This document shows, one piece after another, positions 46,801-62,500 of a stretch of DNA of 64,000 nt. The notes beneath the pieces were generated by a model, which worked only from the letters and a program-made list of their open reading frames with translations, had not been told where the DNA came from and did no database searches. Both the position numbers and the translations under genes were made by a program. The first letter of the stretch is position 1, and the number at the start of each line of letters is the position of its first letter. The stretch covers positions 4,154,001 through 4,218,000 of the forward strand of contig NC_044012.1 in the NCBI RefSeq assembly GCF_900496995.4, given 5' to 3'. Source of the stretch: Aquila chrysaetos chrysaetos. Lineage: Eukaryota > Chordata > Aves > Accipitriformes > Accipitridae.

Positions 46801-49800
46801 ATTAGTGAGCTGAGACAGGATCTTAGCATCGGACTCTGTTTGCTTGACCTCCCGATCGTATTGCTGCTGGACACACAAAAGGTACATCCAGACAGACACA
46901 AATGTGGCCTACACCATCCCAGGGATGGTGGATGCTGTAGTACCTCCATGGTGTCATGGTCTGACAAATGAACAAGCACAAGGGCTTGTGTATCTTTTTA
47001 GTCAAAGGTGATCACTGAAATTCTTTAACTCTCTGCTACTGCAGATTGAGAACAGCACATCTGGAGAATCAAACTCTTCCTCAAAGCAATTACCCACGAT
47101 TTATGTCATCTCTAGCTTTTAATCTTTTTCATAAGTCAAAACACATATTTTTCTCTTTTTTTCCAGAGTACCCTAGATTGTTAGACAAAGTTCAGAATAA
47201 ATCCTTAAATTCCTGAAATCCACCTGCTCTCAGATTCTAGCTTTAAACTCCAAACCAGACTTGCTTTTTTGCAAGTATAAACTGTAAGCTTCTGCAGTGA
47301 GGGCCTAGAAGTCAGGGCTCAAACTTCCTTGAGAAATTTGGCATTTGGGGATGAATGTAGAGGGAAGTGTTCATTTTGAGTGAGGTCTGATTTTGTCTGG
47401 AAATTAAAACTATTTACACAAGCTCTTTGCAGCTTAACAGCTATGGTTAAATCTCTTGTAACCCCACACAGCACTATCAATCACACCTGTTTGAGTAAGG
47501 GACTGGAAGCTGCAAACTCACATTTTCTAATTTCAGAAACTTGTTTGCTTTCTTATTTGATAGCATCCTATCTTTTCTGATGCTTCATTTCTTCCACTTC
47601 CAGTTACAATTGAGTCTTCCATTACTTCAGGACTATCAAATATTGCAAAAGATGAATGATGTAGAAATAGATGTTTGGTACTTTGTTAATACTACTCAGC
47701 AGTAACAATCCAAAAAGCATTCTAAAGACTCTAAAAGCCACTCAGAAAAATAGATAACATTCATTTAATTTATTTTAGTGATGCTGTTAGTGTCATCCTC
47801 AAATGTCATAGCATTTTCTCTTAAAAGCAATTGAGGATCTGACTGCAATTCTGTTAGCCATTTCGCTACAACTGTTGATTTAACTTGAAAGGATGAGTGT
47901 TTTTATAGTGCAGAAAATGTCACAATAGAAACAGCCTTGCTCCAAAATACAAAGACCCTCCACCTTCTGAAAGCATGGCATGGCACTGCAAACTGGGACT
48001 GGCCTGGGGGGTCAGACCCCCTTTCGAATTAGACTGAGAGATGTCTTTGCCGAGATATTTAAGAGTGTCTTAGTCAATTTTTAAGAATGCAACTGTCCCA
48101 ATCAAAATAAAGAGGTTTTCTAAACGAAGATATTGCAATGTTCATGCGTATGATGCTTTCGTAACAGGAGGAAGATGTACAGTCTTTGCTGCTTGAATAC
48201 AGTTGCCCACGTAATGACTTGTGAAAACATCTTGATATGCAAGCTGAGATTAAGGAGCTATCTGAAAACCCCTGCTTCCAAATGGCAATTGATACATAAA
48301 GCCCCATGGTGTGAGACTAGGTCCTCAGCAACATCTGGGTCCTTAGCCACAACTCAGCTCTCCAGATCGGTTCCTGTTTTGCTGCCCTACTTGCTCGCGT
48401 AGACACTATGAGGTACCTGGGACACCATCTATTTTTCTGCCTTTTACAGCATTGATTAATGTCAGCTAAAAGCTTTGCACTGACTTTCACATCCCATTGA
48501 CAACCTCTGATTCAGATTTGTTTCCACAGACATAAAGTGCATGTTCTACAGAAGAAAATGGGACAGATGAAAGGCAATGGGATTTTTTATTTTTGTCACA
48601 TACTGATTCTTCTAAATGCATAACCTGATATTGATGTACTGCCATTTTTAATACTGAATATCCATCTGAGAATAGAAGACACTACACAGACATTACGAGA
48701 CCTCTTAACATCAGCTGGATATCTGAACTGCTTAAAACAAAGGACTTCTCCCAGAAGCTCACATGGCCTCCCCTACATTAAAAGAAAAAATCTATCAACA
48801 TTTCAATGATAGACAGAAGCAGTACACACACAGCAGTTAAAGCTGCTGCATTAACACAATATCATAAAAAATTACTTAGGATAAATTTCTACAACAGCCT
48901 TTACCCCTCCTCATGAAGCAGTCACACTACAGCTGAAATGAAAGGACTGTTCTTCCGATGATCACGCAGTGATGTTCCACAGCTGAGTGTTGCGGACATG
49001 GTCATGTTAAGCAATCTTTCTTCAGACATATAAACGGTTGGCACAAATGAAGGGGAATTACTGAACAGGTTTGTAATTAGCCAGACTAAGCACAACAGGT
49101 TAAGGGCACACATATTCCTTCAACTGATGATGTAAACAAGCACTCAATTATATTTAAAGCATAATCTGAAAAAAATCATGATGTACGCTGCGTACAGGAA
49201 AAGCACTTCAGAAAGAGCTTGTAAGAAACAAAATATTTACTAACTCTTGAAGAAACCTACTTGTGGGAGATGTCTGACTTCCAGCATCACCAAGGAAATA
49301 CCCTCTTACAAGCTTCTTGGAGCTGGTGGGGACTTACCAAGAATATTCTTAAAGTTAGTCCTAGCCTAACTTATCTGCTCTTCAAACTAATGCTCCTCTG
49401 CTTCTCCCAGGTTCCCTCATCGCCCTATGTAGCCAGCAAGGAAACTCTGCCTGAGAACTTCATCTCTGAGTACAACATGGAAGCAGCTGGTAGGGACACA
49501 TTGAAACCTGCATGCAAAAAACCAACAAAGGTGGCAAACGTGCTGTGCTGCCATGAAAGAGAACTAATTATATCCTTTTTCATCTGCAATTAACCTTACA
49601 GATGAAACAAGAAGGTATCTAGTCCAAAAGTGCTGATGAAAGAGGAAGGTAAAACACAGCTAGAAAAATATCCTTCTTTGCAGTACTACCATGAGCAAAG
49701 TGGAAAATCAAGAAACCAAATTTGATATTCTCTGTATCTGCCCTACTAGCCTGACACATCATGTGAGCTGTCACTAATGGAAAATTCAGTTTATACCAAT

Positions 49801-52800
49801 AGGCAGGCATTTGGCCACACATTTGTTAGCCCACACTGCAGTTTTAAAGCAAAGTTTTAGCAGCTTAGGGGACAGAGACATAAAAAGAAGGAAGTGGAAA
49901 ATATGTTGCTTTAGAAGCTGAGCATTTAGAGAACTTCTGTTCGCAACAAAGTGCAGAAATAAACAACTTCTTGTAGATACTGCCCTCATGCTGCCTTTTA
50001 ATTGAATTACATAGATCAAGGAGTGCTACAGGGAAGAGAAAAACAAACCAGTAAGGAATTTAAATGAGTTTTAGGAAGGAATTAGGAAAGTTGCAATCAA
50101 GCCAGGACGCAGTTATAAATATCACAGATCTGAGTACAACAATATAATGGATTTTCACATATATTGCTTGCAACAGCTCCTACAGATGCCTGTGCAGCTC
50201 ACCCTCCTCGAGCCAGACCCCACGTTCTTTACTCCTTTCTCATACGTTACAGATGTCATTACAGATCCCTCTTGCGTGAGCCCCCAGTCCTGTCATAACA
50301 TCTGTATGTGTGGATAACACCTACACATGTAACTCCAGCCAGGATTGCCCAGGATGTCTGGCTTTTACATGAACCACTGAGCCCTTCTCATTTGGGACTG
50401 ATAATTCTTCTCATTAGACCTGAACACACATTCTTAAAAGACTCTGTCTTCAAAGAGGGCTGGCTGGCCCCAGGAATAAATCATTTGGTTATAAGCAGGC
50501 ACTTCTGAACATTTTACCCATGGTGAAAGCACTATGCTATGTTTTCTAGTAAACTATTCACTGTTATGACAAACTTCGTTAGTCTCAAGGTCAGCTCCCT
50601 CTCCCCACCTCTTTTCACCTTGCCTAGCTGTTTCATTCAACGGCTTCTTCTGCTTGTCACATTGAGTGTAATGATCTAAAAGACAAATAGCCACTTTACC
50701 TGCCCAGTGCCATGAGGCCTGAGCTTTAACTGGAGATCTCAGATCCTACCAGATAAGAAATAATTATAATTATCATCTTCAGAAGAGTCCAAAACCCAAA
50801 AAGCAAAATTTGAGTTCCACTGAAGTCAACGGGAGCTTTGCCAGAGACTTCAACACTGGCAGGATTTCATCCAACATTTCTTTAACATTAGATTTAATTA
50901 GTGGTCGGTAATGAGGCACTCTTAAAATTCTCCACATCTGGGGAAAGAGAAGCATGATTAGATTAGAGTGTACAGTTATAATTCACAAATTGGATTGTTA
51001 GAACTAGTTTTCCTCTGCTTTTTTTACCCTTCTTTGCCAGGAATAACACAATTAAACTCAGCATCTCCACACATAATTCAGTCAGGAATGACTAAAGCAA
51101 GGTGGTGTTGAAGAAACCTGCTGCGGACTATTGAAATGGAGGCCTGATTTAGGGTTCCCATTTCAGATTTGATGAAAGTCAGATTACTTCACATATGGTA
51201 CTTTACAGAAGATTACAAATTAACCACAACTCATCCAAGAACATGCCTTCAGATGGAAAATAAATCAAGAGGAAATTAGTCAAAATGTAAACACCTCTTT
51301 TCTTCCATCAGGTTAACCAACACAGACCATTTTTCTTGCCAACAGTGTCCTCAGCTGAAACAAATGAGGTTGTACTCCTGGGAAATGAGCACCCCTCAGA
51401 AAATCTCAGCTGTGAGTACACCAGAAACGTGTCTCTGGTCTCAAGACAGGACCCACAGAAGCCAAAGTGGTGACACACACTCTGCAATGCCGTGGCACGC
51501 CACTGCCTGCTCAGTCCAAATCACGGACTGGCTTAGCCCTAACAGCGAGGCTAGTTCAGCCCTATATTCATTTATCACAACATTGAATTCCCATTTGATT
51601 TACTGAGTCTGCCAGACCTCTCCTCTGAAGACCTCCAGGTATTAGAAACCGAATAAAGGACAGCATCTCACTTATTTTCTGACACCGAGCTGCAATAAAA
51701 ATGTAAAAACACACACCCACAAGTAGAATTTGCATTGGAATTACAGCAGTGGTTGTTCCAGAAAAGGGATTCTGGTGAGAACCCACCTAGTGGCTTCGCA
51801 GGTCCATGCAGGGATGTCCATGCACTGGGGAAGGAATAAATAACAGTAGAGTGGGGTGGCATGGCTAGTACGAAAGATGCTCATGGGATAAACCCAACAA
51901 GAAGGTTGCACGCATTCAAAGAAGAGGGAAAAGGGTGATAAACAGAGGAAGTTCAGAAATCTGGCACGTAATTTTCATGTTTCTTGGAAAGAAAATACAA
52001 ACAAAACAAGTTTGTTTATATTTGAGGATTCCATAGGAAGCTGTTTCTTTGATTTCCTAAGCAAGAATTTTCTTGGTCACGTCAAACTCCTCTAATATTC
52101 CAGGTCAGAGAAGAACAAAAACTGGAAGCTGAGCTCGACATAATACTGGGACATAAAAACAAAGTCAGACACTAGCTGTAATAATGTCTGGAAATGTGGA
52201 TTTTATTTCCATTTGCTTTCCTGAGTAAGTGCTCCCTGGTTTTCATTAACACTTGGAAGAAATCATGCCAACTCCAAACCGATTAGAAGGGGAAGCCAGT
52301 AAATGTAACATGGATTATGGGATCACTGTCTGGATTAAGCTGACCAGAGAATGGCTACAACCTTCACTTTCACAAAATACAATAGTTTCCATTTGTGAAT
52401 GCAAACGAGTGAACAGCTCATTACATATAGTTACAGCTATATTATTTTATCCAGGACTATTTTTTCTTTCACTTCTCACAGGATTACTACTTTTGCTTAG
52501 AATAATAAGCAGTAAAAATGAGTAGGCTGTAAACCCCAGCTATATGGATGGATTTACCCCCAACCTGCTTCAAAACAGCTAATGTTCATGATCCCTGGTC
52601 ACAAATGACAGCGATAACAAACCATGGCCAGAAGTCTGCTGCCGTCCTGGGAAGGACAGACACCCACGGACTTCCATACTGACAGGATGCAGAAGGACGA
52701 CTGTATAGGTAGTCTTCCTCAGCGAAAATTCACATTAAGGTTGTTTCTGCCCTTCAAACATCCTTTGCTATATCTGTGGGGGTGTGGAAAGGTGGTATTT

Positions 52801-53500
52801 GTTTCACTATACAGCCTAGAACAAGAAGTATTGAGTTTCTAACCTGCTTTTGCTCAGTTAAAACCAAAATGAGCAATGACATTCAGCATAACCATAAGAT
52901 CAAATGTCATAAATAGCCCGGTGCCTTAATCCTGCCCTGAAGGTATCACGTTTTCATCCTCACCAAGGTATAATTGTGCATATCCACCAATGTCACATCC
53001 ACGGGGAAAAAAGTCGACTTTGCATTTTACACACAATCTGAGATGCTGTCAGTGATGCTAAAGAAAATTTCTGTCACTGTGTAGGCTATTTACCACAATC
53101 AGGCTTCCAAACAATGTACATCAGTCTGTTATTGGCATCAGCTGAAATCTCACTAAAACCACAGAATAGTGGTTGACCTTGCATAAGCCTTTTTCTGCTT
53201 AGGAAGTACTTATCAAGAGTAAGTTTGCAACGAAAAAGACTCATCTCAATTCTCCAAAATACTTCTGGAAATATGCAACCTTCAGAAATCAAAGTGATAC
53301 TTTATGCTTTGAGACTGATGAGCAGCTAAGCAAATGTTATTCTAATATTTCATGTTGTTACTAGAAAGAGGCACTCTGGTACGCAGACTTCCTTGAATTC
53401 TTGACTGCAGTGGTAAATCTGGGGACTTGATCCTTAGATACACCACAAATCACATCAAACTGTTCAGGACAAATAGAAACATACTTCTGAGAAAGCTCCC

Positions 53501-53502
<2 letters not shown>
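40843..53502. other. Intergenic DNA, no recognised gene
   Basis: No ORF longer than about 110 codons and no recognised repeat or RNA gene. T-rich simple sequence lies at about 41693-41725 and a C8 run near 43538. AT-rich quiet stretches (for example 47.5-48.0 kb) contain no coding signature. Confidence 0.5.

Positions 53503-53530
<28 letters not shown>
53503..53530 (+). repeat. (AT)14 microsatellite
   Basis: Fourteen uninterrupted AT units, followed by AAAG. Likely length-polymorphic. Confidence 0.95.
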
Positions 53531-53535
<5 letters not shown>

Positions 53536-56500
53536 TTCTTCCTGTATAAAACTGATACATATTCATAAACCTTAAACCATTCACTCGGGTAATGTTGAAT
53601 ATATAGCCTGTATGTATTACAGCCTTTCTCTTTCCCAGAACCTGGAACACCCCAAGGAGCTGTATATATAATTTTACTGATTTGATAATATTATATTATA
53701 GAAATGTATTCTGTCACTGTCTGGCCAGGCTGTGTGATCCAGAGGTAGTGAATCTCTGCGGAGCCTATTTCTGTTCCAAGCAGAGGAACAGAGCTGTTAA
53801 AAATTAAGTGCTGTCGGTGTACCAGCCTTTTTTCAGGATCCAGGTCTGAGAACAAAGATGTTTCCCTCCAGCCGCAGGGCAGCGGGTCTGAAACTTGAAC
53901 AATTGCTTCTTTTTTCTACAGGCCTTTTTCACTCCAGTGTAAGAGCATGCCTCTCTTTCCAATTCTTTTTAACTCCTCGGAGAGAGCAATCACCTCTTCT
54001 AATGGAAGTAATGCCAAAACTCCTGGGAGCACAAGCACGGCCCAAAAGAATATAAATCCTTCTCCCACTTTCTCTCTTAATCTCCACTAAATCCCCTTAC
54101 ATTATGCTGAATTAGATAACAGCGAGGGCATTAATATTTCTGCAGATAAGAAATAAGCTGCCCTGAGTTAAACAGCCCCTATTATTTATATCCAATCCAT
54201 GTGAGCAACGATCATGGTTTAGAAGATGCCGGCTTCCCTGGCTTTTTTTTTCTTTTTTTTAAAAATCCATTTGCATATTTCAAATAAACTTGTGAAGCTG
54301 GGTATAGGAGTTATTAGAGTAATGGGAAAAGCCTGATGGAACAAAGCTGATCCAGAACATGGATTGAGGAATATTATATAACTATAAAATGTTTCCCAAA
54401 AGCAAGTGAATAGTGCCCTGAATCTGCGGAGATGACATCACCACCTCCTAAGAACTTAATTCCCACAGATCCATTGTATCTTATTATTATTTACAGGGAA
54501 AGCAAAACAAAATTAATGTAGCAATTCAGCAGGAACTGTTGATGAAACAATTACCAAATAAACCTCCTGAATCTGCATTTCTGAGGTACAGGTCTGTTTG
54601 TTCGGCAGTTAAATTAACGGCCAGTTGAAAGCTCAGTGCTCAAATGATTCAACAGAATATTCATTTGCCATCAGTAAACACATACAACAGGAGTTAGATG
54701 AGAAATTCCTTGTACCTATTGGAATTACCAAGACCTGGGCAAACTACCTGTAATAATTTATCTGATGAATGAAACTTTTCCTCCTTGGCAGAGACCACAC
54801 GTTGTAATTTCTCTGAATGTGCTTATTATTTTAAATTGTTTGTTCTATCATTGTCTCAGCAAATGAAGGGAAATGGATTGTTAGGAAATAAGTACCTGTG
54901 GTTATTCAATCTGTATGTTTAGTCACAAAAAGTGCATATTCTTCTGTTCCTGAATAGAAATCTATTCTTCCCCTGCAATATTTGCTGTTTTCTTGTAAAC
55001 CAGAGCAGTTTTGCAAGAAAGCATAAAGAAGAAAGAGTAACAAGCAAAACAAGGGTTTCCCAGTCAGATTATTGCATACTTTTATTTCTGTTCAGCTAGC
55101 CACTACGCTGGGTAGTCCTGCTGACATGTTTCATTTCAAACTGTGAATTGCATCCACTACTCTCAGTCTATCTCATGTATCCAGATCGTTCTTCCCCTCA
55201 GTCATCCTCATTGTCAAAGAAATGAACCTGCAAATTTCCTGTTACCCTGCAATTTCAATAAACTCAATATAAATCCAGCTGCAAAGATTTCACAGCATCA
55301 GGCAGGGAGATCATGTTAATAATTTACATCTACAGTGTTTAAGCCTTATAAATCTCTGCAGGACTGATTATGTGCTCAGCTCTGCCTTCAAACATTGCTA
55401 TGCAAGGGAGCATCAAGTCAGACGAGCAGAGGAAAGGTGTCTTTCCTCTCCTCCTCCCAAACACTGCCCTCTCCCCTCCCTGGCCATATAATCGATTTTT
55501 GTCCGAGGCCTGGAGAAGCTTTTTGTGTACCCAGGTGAAGAAATAGCCTGACAGACTGCTCCCTGTGTCTAATCCTGCAAATCAGGACCAATAATCGTCT
55601 TAACTGTTCAGCAGATCTATTTTTAATGAGTGCCACCCACTATCTGACTTTCGGCTCCTGGTTCCAGATGTGAAGCTATTGGCTGGTGGCTAATACTGGA
55701 CTTTCACTGGGACCGTATAATCCGTCGGGATTATTCAGTGAGATGCTTCCCCTCTTCTTCTTACATAACCAAGGGGACCTTTCTTATTTATCGTCAGAAT
55801 CAAGTGTTTTCTAAATTCAGGCCAGAAAAGCTGTTCTCTAAACTCACCCACTGTACACTGGTATTTATCCATTTATAAATACAATATACCGAACTCGGAT
55901 AACTAGGCTCTTAATTTTAGGGCTTTCAGCTTTTCAGTAATTGTCGCACTTAAATCTCAAATAATAATATATTTAACCTTTCACTAGATTCAAATTTTCC
56001 CTGGAAAAAACCCCAAATTTTAATCATAGCCCAAACCTTATGTAACTCTTCAGGATATGATTCATAGTACAATTGCATCGGATGACAACTGCATTTTGAA
56101 AGATACACACATAGACATTAATGTTGTCTGCCAGAATATCAATTTTCTTTGAAACATATAAACTCACACTGCCTTCCTTTGACTGAAGGAAGAAATCTGT
56201 CAATGTTTTTAAAGTTCAATATGAAATACCTCCGTTGCAACAAGAACTGAGTGGGAAGATTTTTCCTGTTCCCTGAAGAACTGTAAGATTTTGGAAATGT
56301 TTCATGTTGTGCATCAGGACAATCTATCAACACTTTGAAAATCTTCAAGGAACAGAAATCAGATTTCCTGTCATCGGTTCTGTGCAGTCGAAAAGTTTCA
56401 TTCCTGTAATTTGAAAACATTTTGTTCCTATTTAAAGCATTTACATTTTTGAGCTTGAGATATTACCTAAAATATTGAAATGAAAAATTAATGCCTTCTA

Positions 56501-59500
56501 GAAAAACACCAGTTTCCTTATTTTGAAAATTATTTTAAAAATCATTAAAAATTAAGCCAAGAAATTCCTTTAAAAATTTGTCATTTACCATACCAAAGGA
56601 AAAATTCTATTAATTTCCAGGTAAGAACTTCTCAGACTGTGGACTCAGTTACCTGTATGATAGTGTCCGAATTAAGATAGTCAACTTGGGTAAGAGGCAG
56701 AGAGAACTGCTATACCTTGTATTGTATATGCATTGTATTACCAGTGTAAAGTCCAGTGGAAAACAGGGAACAGTGGACGACAGCTGGCTGTGTTATCTCT
56801 TTAATGAAGTAGACATATGTTTCTACCCAGGAATCTTACAAAAATGAAATATTCCTCATGGTTTAATTAAGGAAACTACTGCTAGATGATTTTATTTTAT
56901 GGAAACTGGAAGTTTACAGAGACAAAAGCTGTCCCCTTTTTGACTGTAATATTTTTGGCTTTTCCTGTTACTCTCTAAAATCTCAATCTAAAAAGGTGGG
57001 ATCTTTTCTTTACAACCTTTCTAAAAGAAACTATTTTTTTAAAACACCCACTCAATAGATAGTCAGAAGTGTAAGAACCAAGGGATCTCACAAACAAAAG
57101 CATTAATGAAATATATGTTTCTGGGTTTGACTTTTGTAATTGAAAACAGAAAGCATTTCGGTGATTACTCGACTACACCTATACTCTGTCTTTCCTTCAC
57201 ACATTCCTTCCCATTCTGTCCTGCCAAGTACTTCTGCCGTGACCCGCACATCGCTGATGCCAGGCACAGAAAAGAGCCTGCGGAAGTTTGACACATGCCC
57301 TGCCCATCCAGAGTCGCTGTGAAAGCTTCCTAACTCAATCGGTGGGTTCAGCCAGCCAGCCGGGGGACACAGACAGAATGGGTGATCGCAAAAATGTGTT
57401 TCCTAGGAAACGAGAAAATCCTGAAAATGCAATATTGCTTGATGAAAACAGTTCATTCAGTGATTTAACTACTTCCTCTAGATTTAATTTGGTTTCAATG
57501 AGGTTTGTTTTTTTTTTTAATTTTGACTCTTTAGGTAGAACCCCCGCCTCATTTTACTTTTATCCACATTTTTAAAACTACGTCACGGATCGTTCATAGG
57601 ACTTGGGCAAAGATACGACAAAGGTTGCTGGCAGCACTGGAGACTGACCTTTGATCTCCTGACCTTCTAGACCAGTGCTTCAACCTTTCTTTAGATGATT
57701 AATTTAAGATTTTTTTTTTTTCATAAATTCTGTGGTTCTGTTTGAAGGGTCAGGCTTTGTCATTATCATGTTTCAATGCAAGGACTGCAAGGGATTTCAA
57801 ACCTATGGCATGTACGTACCAGCTACCACAAATCAGTCGTCCACCTAAATGCAATGAGATTGCTCTCTGTGCTTTGTCCTTGATTGTCTCTATATTACAG
57901 AGCTGGAGATTTTTTTAACTCAACTCGTGCATTTTAAAAAATATTTGGTTAATTTTGAAAGGTCAAGTAAAACGTTTTCCCATGCTTTGCATTTAATGTC
58001 ATTTGAACAAAGGCTGAACAAACAATTATGAGATGCAGGAAGAGATTATGGGTGTGCAATCAGTGCCTGCTTAGCAAGTCTGGCTTGGGAAGAGCTGGAA
58101 GCAGACGCCACGACTCTTGTTGTTACAGTGCTGTCTGAACGAGCTATCACATACAATATCCTTTGTTACTTTAGGACAATCCCCAGTGGACTGAATCACT
58201 ACATCACTGTAATCTGATTTAAAATGAGAAATAGCCATAAACATCTGCTGCATCACCGTCCAGTTTGGCTTTACTAAACTGGGTGTATCGCAATGAAGAA
58301 GCCACCATCTGTTGCTGAGGTCTTGCCCTTTCCATCTTCTGTGCCTCTATTAACAACCTCTAAGAACAAGAAAACCCATAGAATGACTCGGAAGTAGAGC
58401 AGGACCGAGACCAGAGCTCAGTGGAAGATGTCACATTGCATGGTAGGTCAAAACATCCATGCAGTCACTCACAGCTACCCACATACTCCCGCATAAATCC
58501 ATGAGTGTACTTGGAGAAGCTCTGGCTGTGGAGTCATCCCACAAACATCTGTGCTATTTGCTACACTTCCTCCTCCGAAGGATCATGGCAATGTGGGTCA
58601 TATTTGGAGGAAGCTAATTGACTTTCCTGAGCTAAGAGGGGGATGAGAGAAGACTGACTGTGAATCCATACTATGAAATCGGAATAAAAGCAACCCCAGT
58701 TGCTGTATATATTGGTATGCTCATATAATCTTCTTGCTTATTTTTCTTCTGTGAAAGAACATAAACTTTAAGAGATCCATCAGCAGCTTTTTCTGGCTGC
58801 TTCCAGCTATGCTGTTATAAATATCATGGATCTGGAGAATGCATAGTATTTCCTGACCTTCCCAGTCAGGCTCCAACTCCAGTGAAACTCATGGGTGAGA
58901 GCAGCAAGTAGCAATATAGACCCCTTTCGGTGTTATGGAAGACCCTTTGCTCTGACTGGCCACAGATTTTCCCCAGCATTTTAGTTCAGCCTCAAACATT
59001 CATTCTGGATCCCAGTGTTTTCATTTTCCAGCAACTTTTGCCAACGATAGACCTCAAAAAGTAATCAGGGGCGTTACATTGTAAAAAGAAAAACAACCCA
59101 GAGAAACTCCTCAGCAAATTGTCTTCTAAAAAACCCCGTTACCTATACACTGAATTAAAAATAAAACACATGCATGATATAAAAAAGAGAGAAAGGAATG
59201 AGTCACCTTCACTGTTTGGCTTCTTGTGTATTGGCTGTGTTGCGCAGAATATATTATTGAACCCCCCCAACATTTCACTTTCACGGACCTAAGGGCCTTA
59301 GGATTTCAGCAGACAGCTCTCACACAGTTGTTTCAGTCTTAAAATCTCTCTGCTAAGTAAATTTATGTAATCCAGTGACAGATTGGACTCTTACTGTGTA
59401 GACAGAAGAAATAATCAAGTACAGGACAGAAAATCCCAGACACCCATATGACTTTACTGCCGATAAACCAGTCGGTTTCTTGAATTACACAGAACATGTC

Positions 59501-62500
59501 AACAAATAGCAATAATGTAGTGAACTATGGCACAGAACAGCTTGATCCCTGTTCTAACACAGTGTGTGGCTTGTCCAGCTCGGGTCTAATCTTTCATCTT
59601 TGTGGTCAGAGAAAAAGAAAATGCAAATTTGGCACAAGAGTTGCAGAAAGATTTTGGGGGGGAACAGACATGTGTTTCATCTCTATTTCATGTCTCATTG
59701 TATATTTCTTTGGTAGTTAAGTGGGATCAGTCGTGGAAGGAAGACATTTTTCCTTCTAGTTTTTCAGAGGCTGATTGTTTCTAAAATAAGATCTGTTTAC
59801 ATAAGTTCCAGCTCTCTGACCTGTGGCACACAAGTTAGCACATCCATAGCACAGGCAAGGCCAGCAGCTCCGTGCCGGGAAAGGCTGCTGCAGCATCTTG
59901 ATACCAAACTCCCTCTCCCTTCCCATTGAGGAAGTCACGGAGATGGGACTCTGCTCCCTGCTATATACTTTCTCTTAATTACAGTGAAACCCAGACCACA
60001 ATGTTTATATGTTTCAAATGTCACCTTACAGAAATCCTTCCTGTGTTAGTTAGCACAGGCTCCCCAAACGCTGTGGAAGACATCTGTCTTGTGTAGAAGA
60101 TTAAATACAGGAATGGTAATGTTGTGCAATTCAACCTCCTTCTCCCCAGGGGGCCACCCCCAGAGAAGCTGCCTCTCTTCCCGATCATACATACAAGAAC
60201 AGAATTGAAGCTGATCTTAGCAGACCGATCCGTGATGAACATTTCAGCCCAAGACCCTGAAGTCTCGACTTTGCTGAAATAGGTAACAAAGCTCTCAAGA
60301 GCTTAATGAAGCCAATTCTCATCCCAGTTCACTGTTTTCCAAGTCTAGGGCTATAACCCTTGTCCATGATACTTGTAAACAAGAGACAGTTTCCCACGAA
60401 TAAAACATTTAGCCATTACAGCTAACAGACTGGACTTACCTAGGTAACTTTCCTCCTCTTCTAGATAAGCGTGTGAAATAACAGATGAGCAGATACTTCT
60501 GCTGTTCACATTTACAAACAAACTGGCATTCGTCATGTTGTCCGCCCCTGCCTTACAGTCACTGCTCTAAGTGAGAAAAGCACGTTCATCTAGTCCAAAG
60601 ACTCCAGCGTGTTTGGATGGATGGATGGAAAGGGGTCAAAAAAAGAAAAAAAAAAAAGGCAACCAATCTTTGGTCCAAGGGTTTGGGACATGCTGATACA
60701 GGTGTGATCCTTAATGTCTTGTGACAAATCACGGGCTGCAGCTGTCCTCCGGGAGATGAGAGGGAAGTCAGTGGCTGTGCAGCAGATACTTGGCACCTGA
60801 TAGACACTGTTCCCTAAAGAAACAAACTGAAAATGTTTTCTTCTGGCCACCCCTGACTTTGTGTTAACATCTACCTTCCTCCCCATGTCCTGTCTGCTTT
60901 TTGGCTTTTATTTTGCAATGTTGCTGTGTTGAGCCTGGATGGCTGTAAGCTTTTGCAGCCTTAGGCAAACATTAGTAGATCTCGCCCTTGTTTCTACCCA
61001 AACTAATTTTTTAATACTTTTTAACTGGGTTATTTAGCATAATGTCACAGAACTACCTTTTCAGCTACGAAATAACAAATATTTTAACAGATTTTGTCTC
61101 CCTTGGCTTGTTTTTCATTCCCTGATCAGCACTGCCTTGCTCAGTGCCTTATGGAAAGGATGTTGCAGAAAGGTTACTGCATTCCTCAGACACTTTCAAT
61201 GTTCTTTTTTTTTTTTGCCCTCATTTTTCTCCAACCCATGTGATTTTTTTTCCTCCTCTTTTTCTCATTTTACTTTGTTCCCTTTGATTTTCTGTCTTCT
61301 TTACCTTTCTCCTTTGTCTTGAGCTACAGGTGCCCTGTAATACCCCCAGTCCTTCCAGCTGCTTTTGTTTTTCAAATCCCTGCAGCTGCAGCCAGGAAAA
61401 AAGCAGGAGGGATGAGAGTCCTGCAGTCATGTGCTGGGAAGCAAGAGAGAAGCCAGGAGCCAGAGGTGGGCAATCTGACCGAGGACTGTGACGGACAACA
61501 GCCTTGAGAAATGAACACAGTGTGAACATAATTTGAAAATGTAGCTAAAAATTATAACCAGAGAAACTGAGGGGGCTGAGGGTGAAAACTTCCATTTAAT
61601 TTCAGTGCCTTCTGGACTCCTCACTCCTTTAAGATCCCTTCAAATTGAGTTAAATCTTGTGGTCCTCAGACAGGCAACTTTCCCGCTGACTGTTATTAAG
61701 TATCCTGCTCACACACCTCCTGAAGGACGCATCAGGGCCTGTTTCCACAATGAAGAAATGACTTATTCCAAACTGACACACCAGATGGACACAGAGATCT
61801 CCAAAGATATTAATTCCAATACCCCTCCTCTAGTTTGTTTGAGGCGACTGCAGTAATGAAAATAAATGCCTCGGGCCTGACAGAAAGCAGGCGTTTGATT
61901 ACATTAACAGCTAGTTTTCCAGCCAAAAGTGGTAACAAATTAAATAGCCATCTGAGATGTTAAATAATAAACTCATGTATTCTGGCACAAATTGCCATCT
62001 GTGGCTTGCTCACTGAGGGTTCAGTCTTCAAAGGCACCGAGCGCCTTAGCCCGGATCCAGCAAAGCATGTGAGTGAGTGGTTAGTTTTAGACACATGTAG
62101 TAGCAACGAAGACCAAGAAACGACGCACATAATGAACATTAAGTCTGTACTAACTACTTTGCTACAATAAAGCCAGATAATTCAACTGAACGTTTAATAT
62201 ATATGAACATTTAATGTATATGTGAACAACCACCTCCTTAAGTAAAGCAAGCGATGAGTCACTTCAAATTTGCACTATTAGAAATAATATCCTGCAGTAG
62301 ATACAGATAGCCTGTATTACTTTACAATAGTTAATATTTAAACCTGAAGCAATAAAATTATGGTAATTCAGGGAAAAGATTGGACATGAACTTTTAATAT
62401 GAGTATCTTAGCAGACCACACAAGCGATGTTTCTCGTAAAGGGTAATTTCATGTTTCTGTGGTTCACAAACTCCCGTGTAAACATTTGCACTGCACAGCA

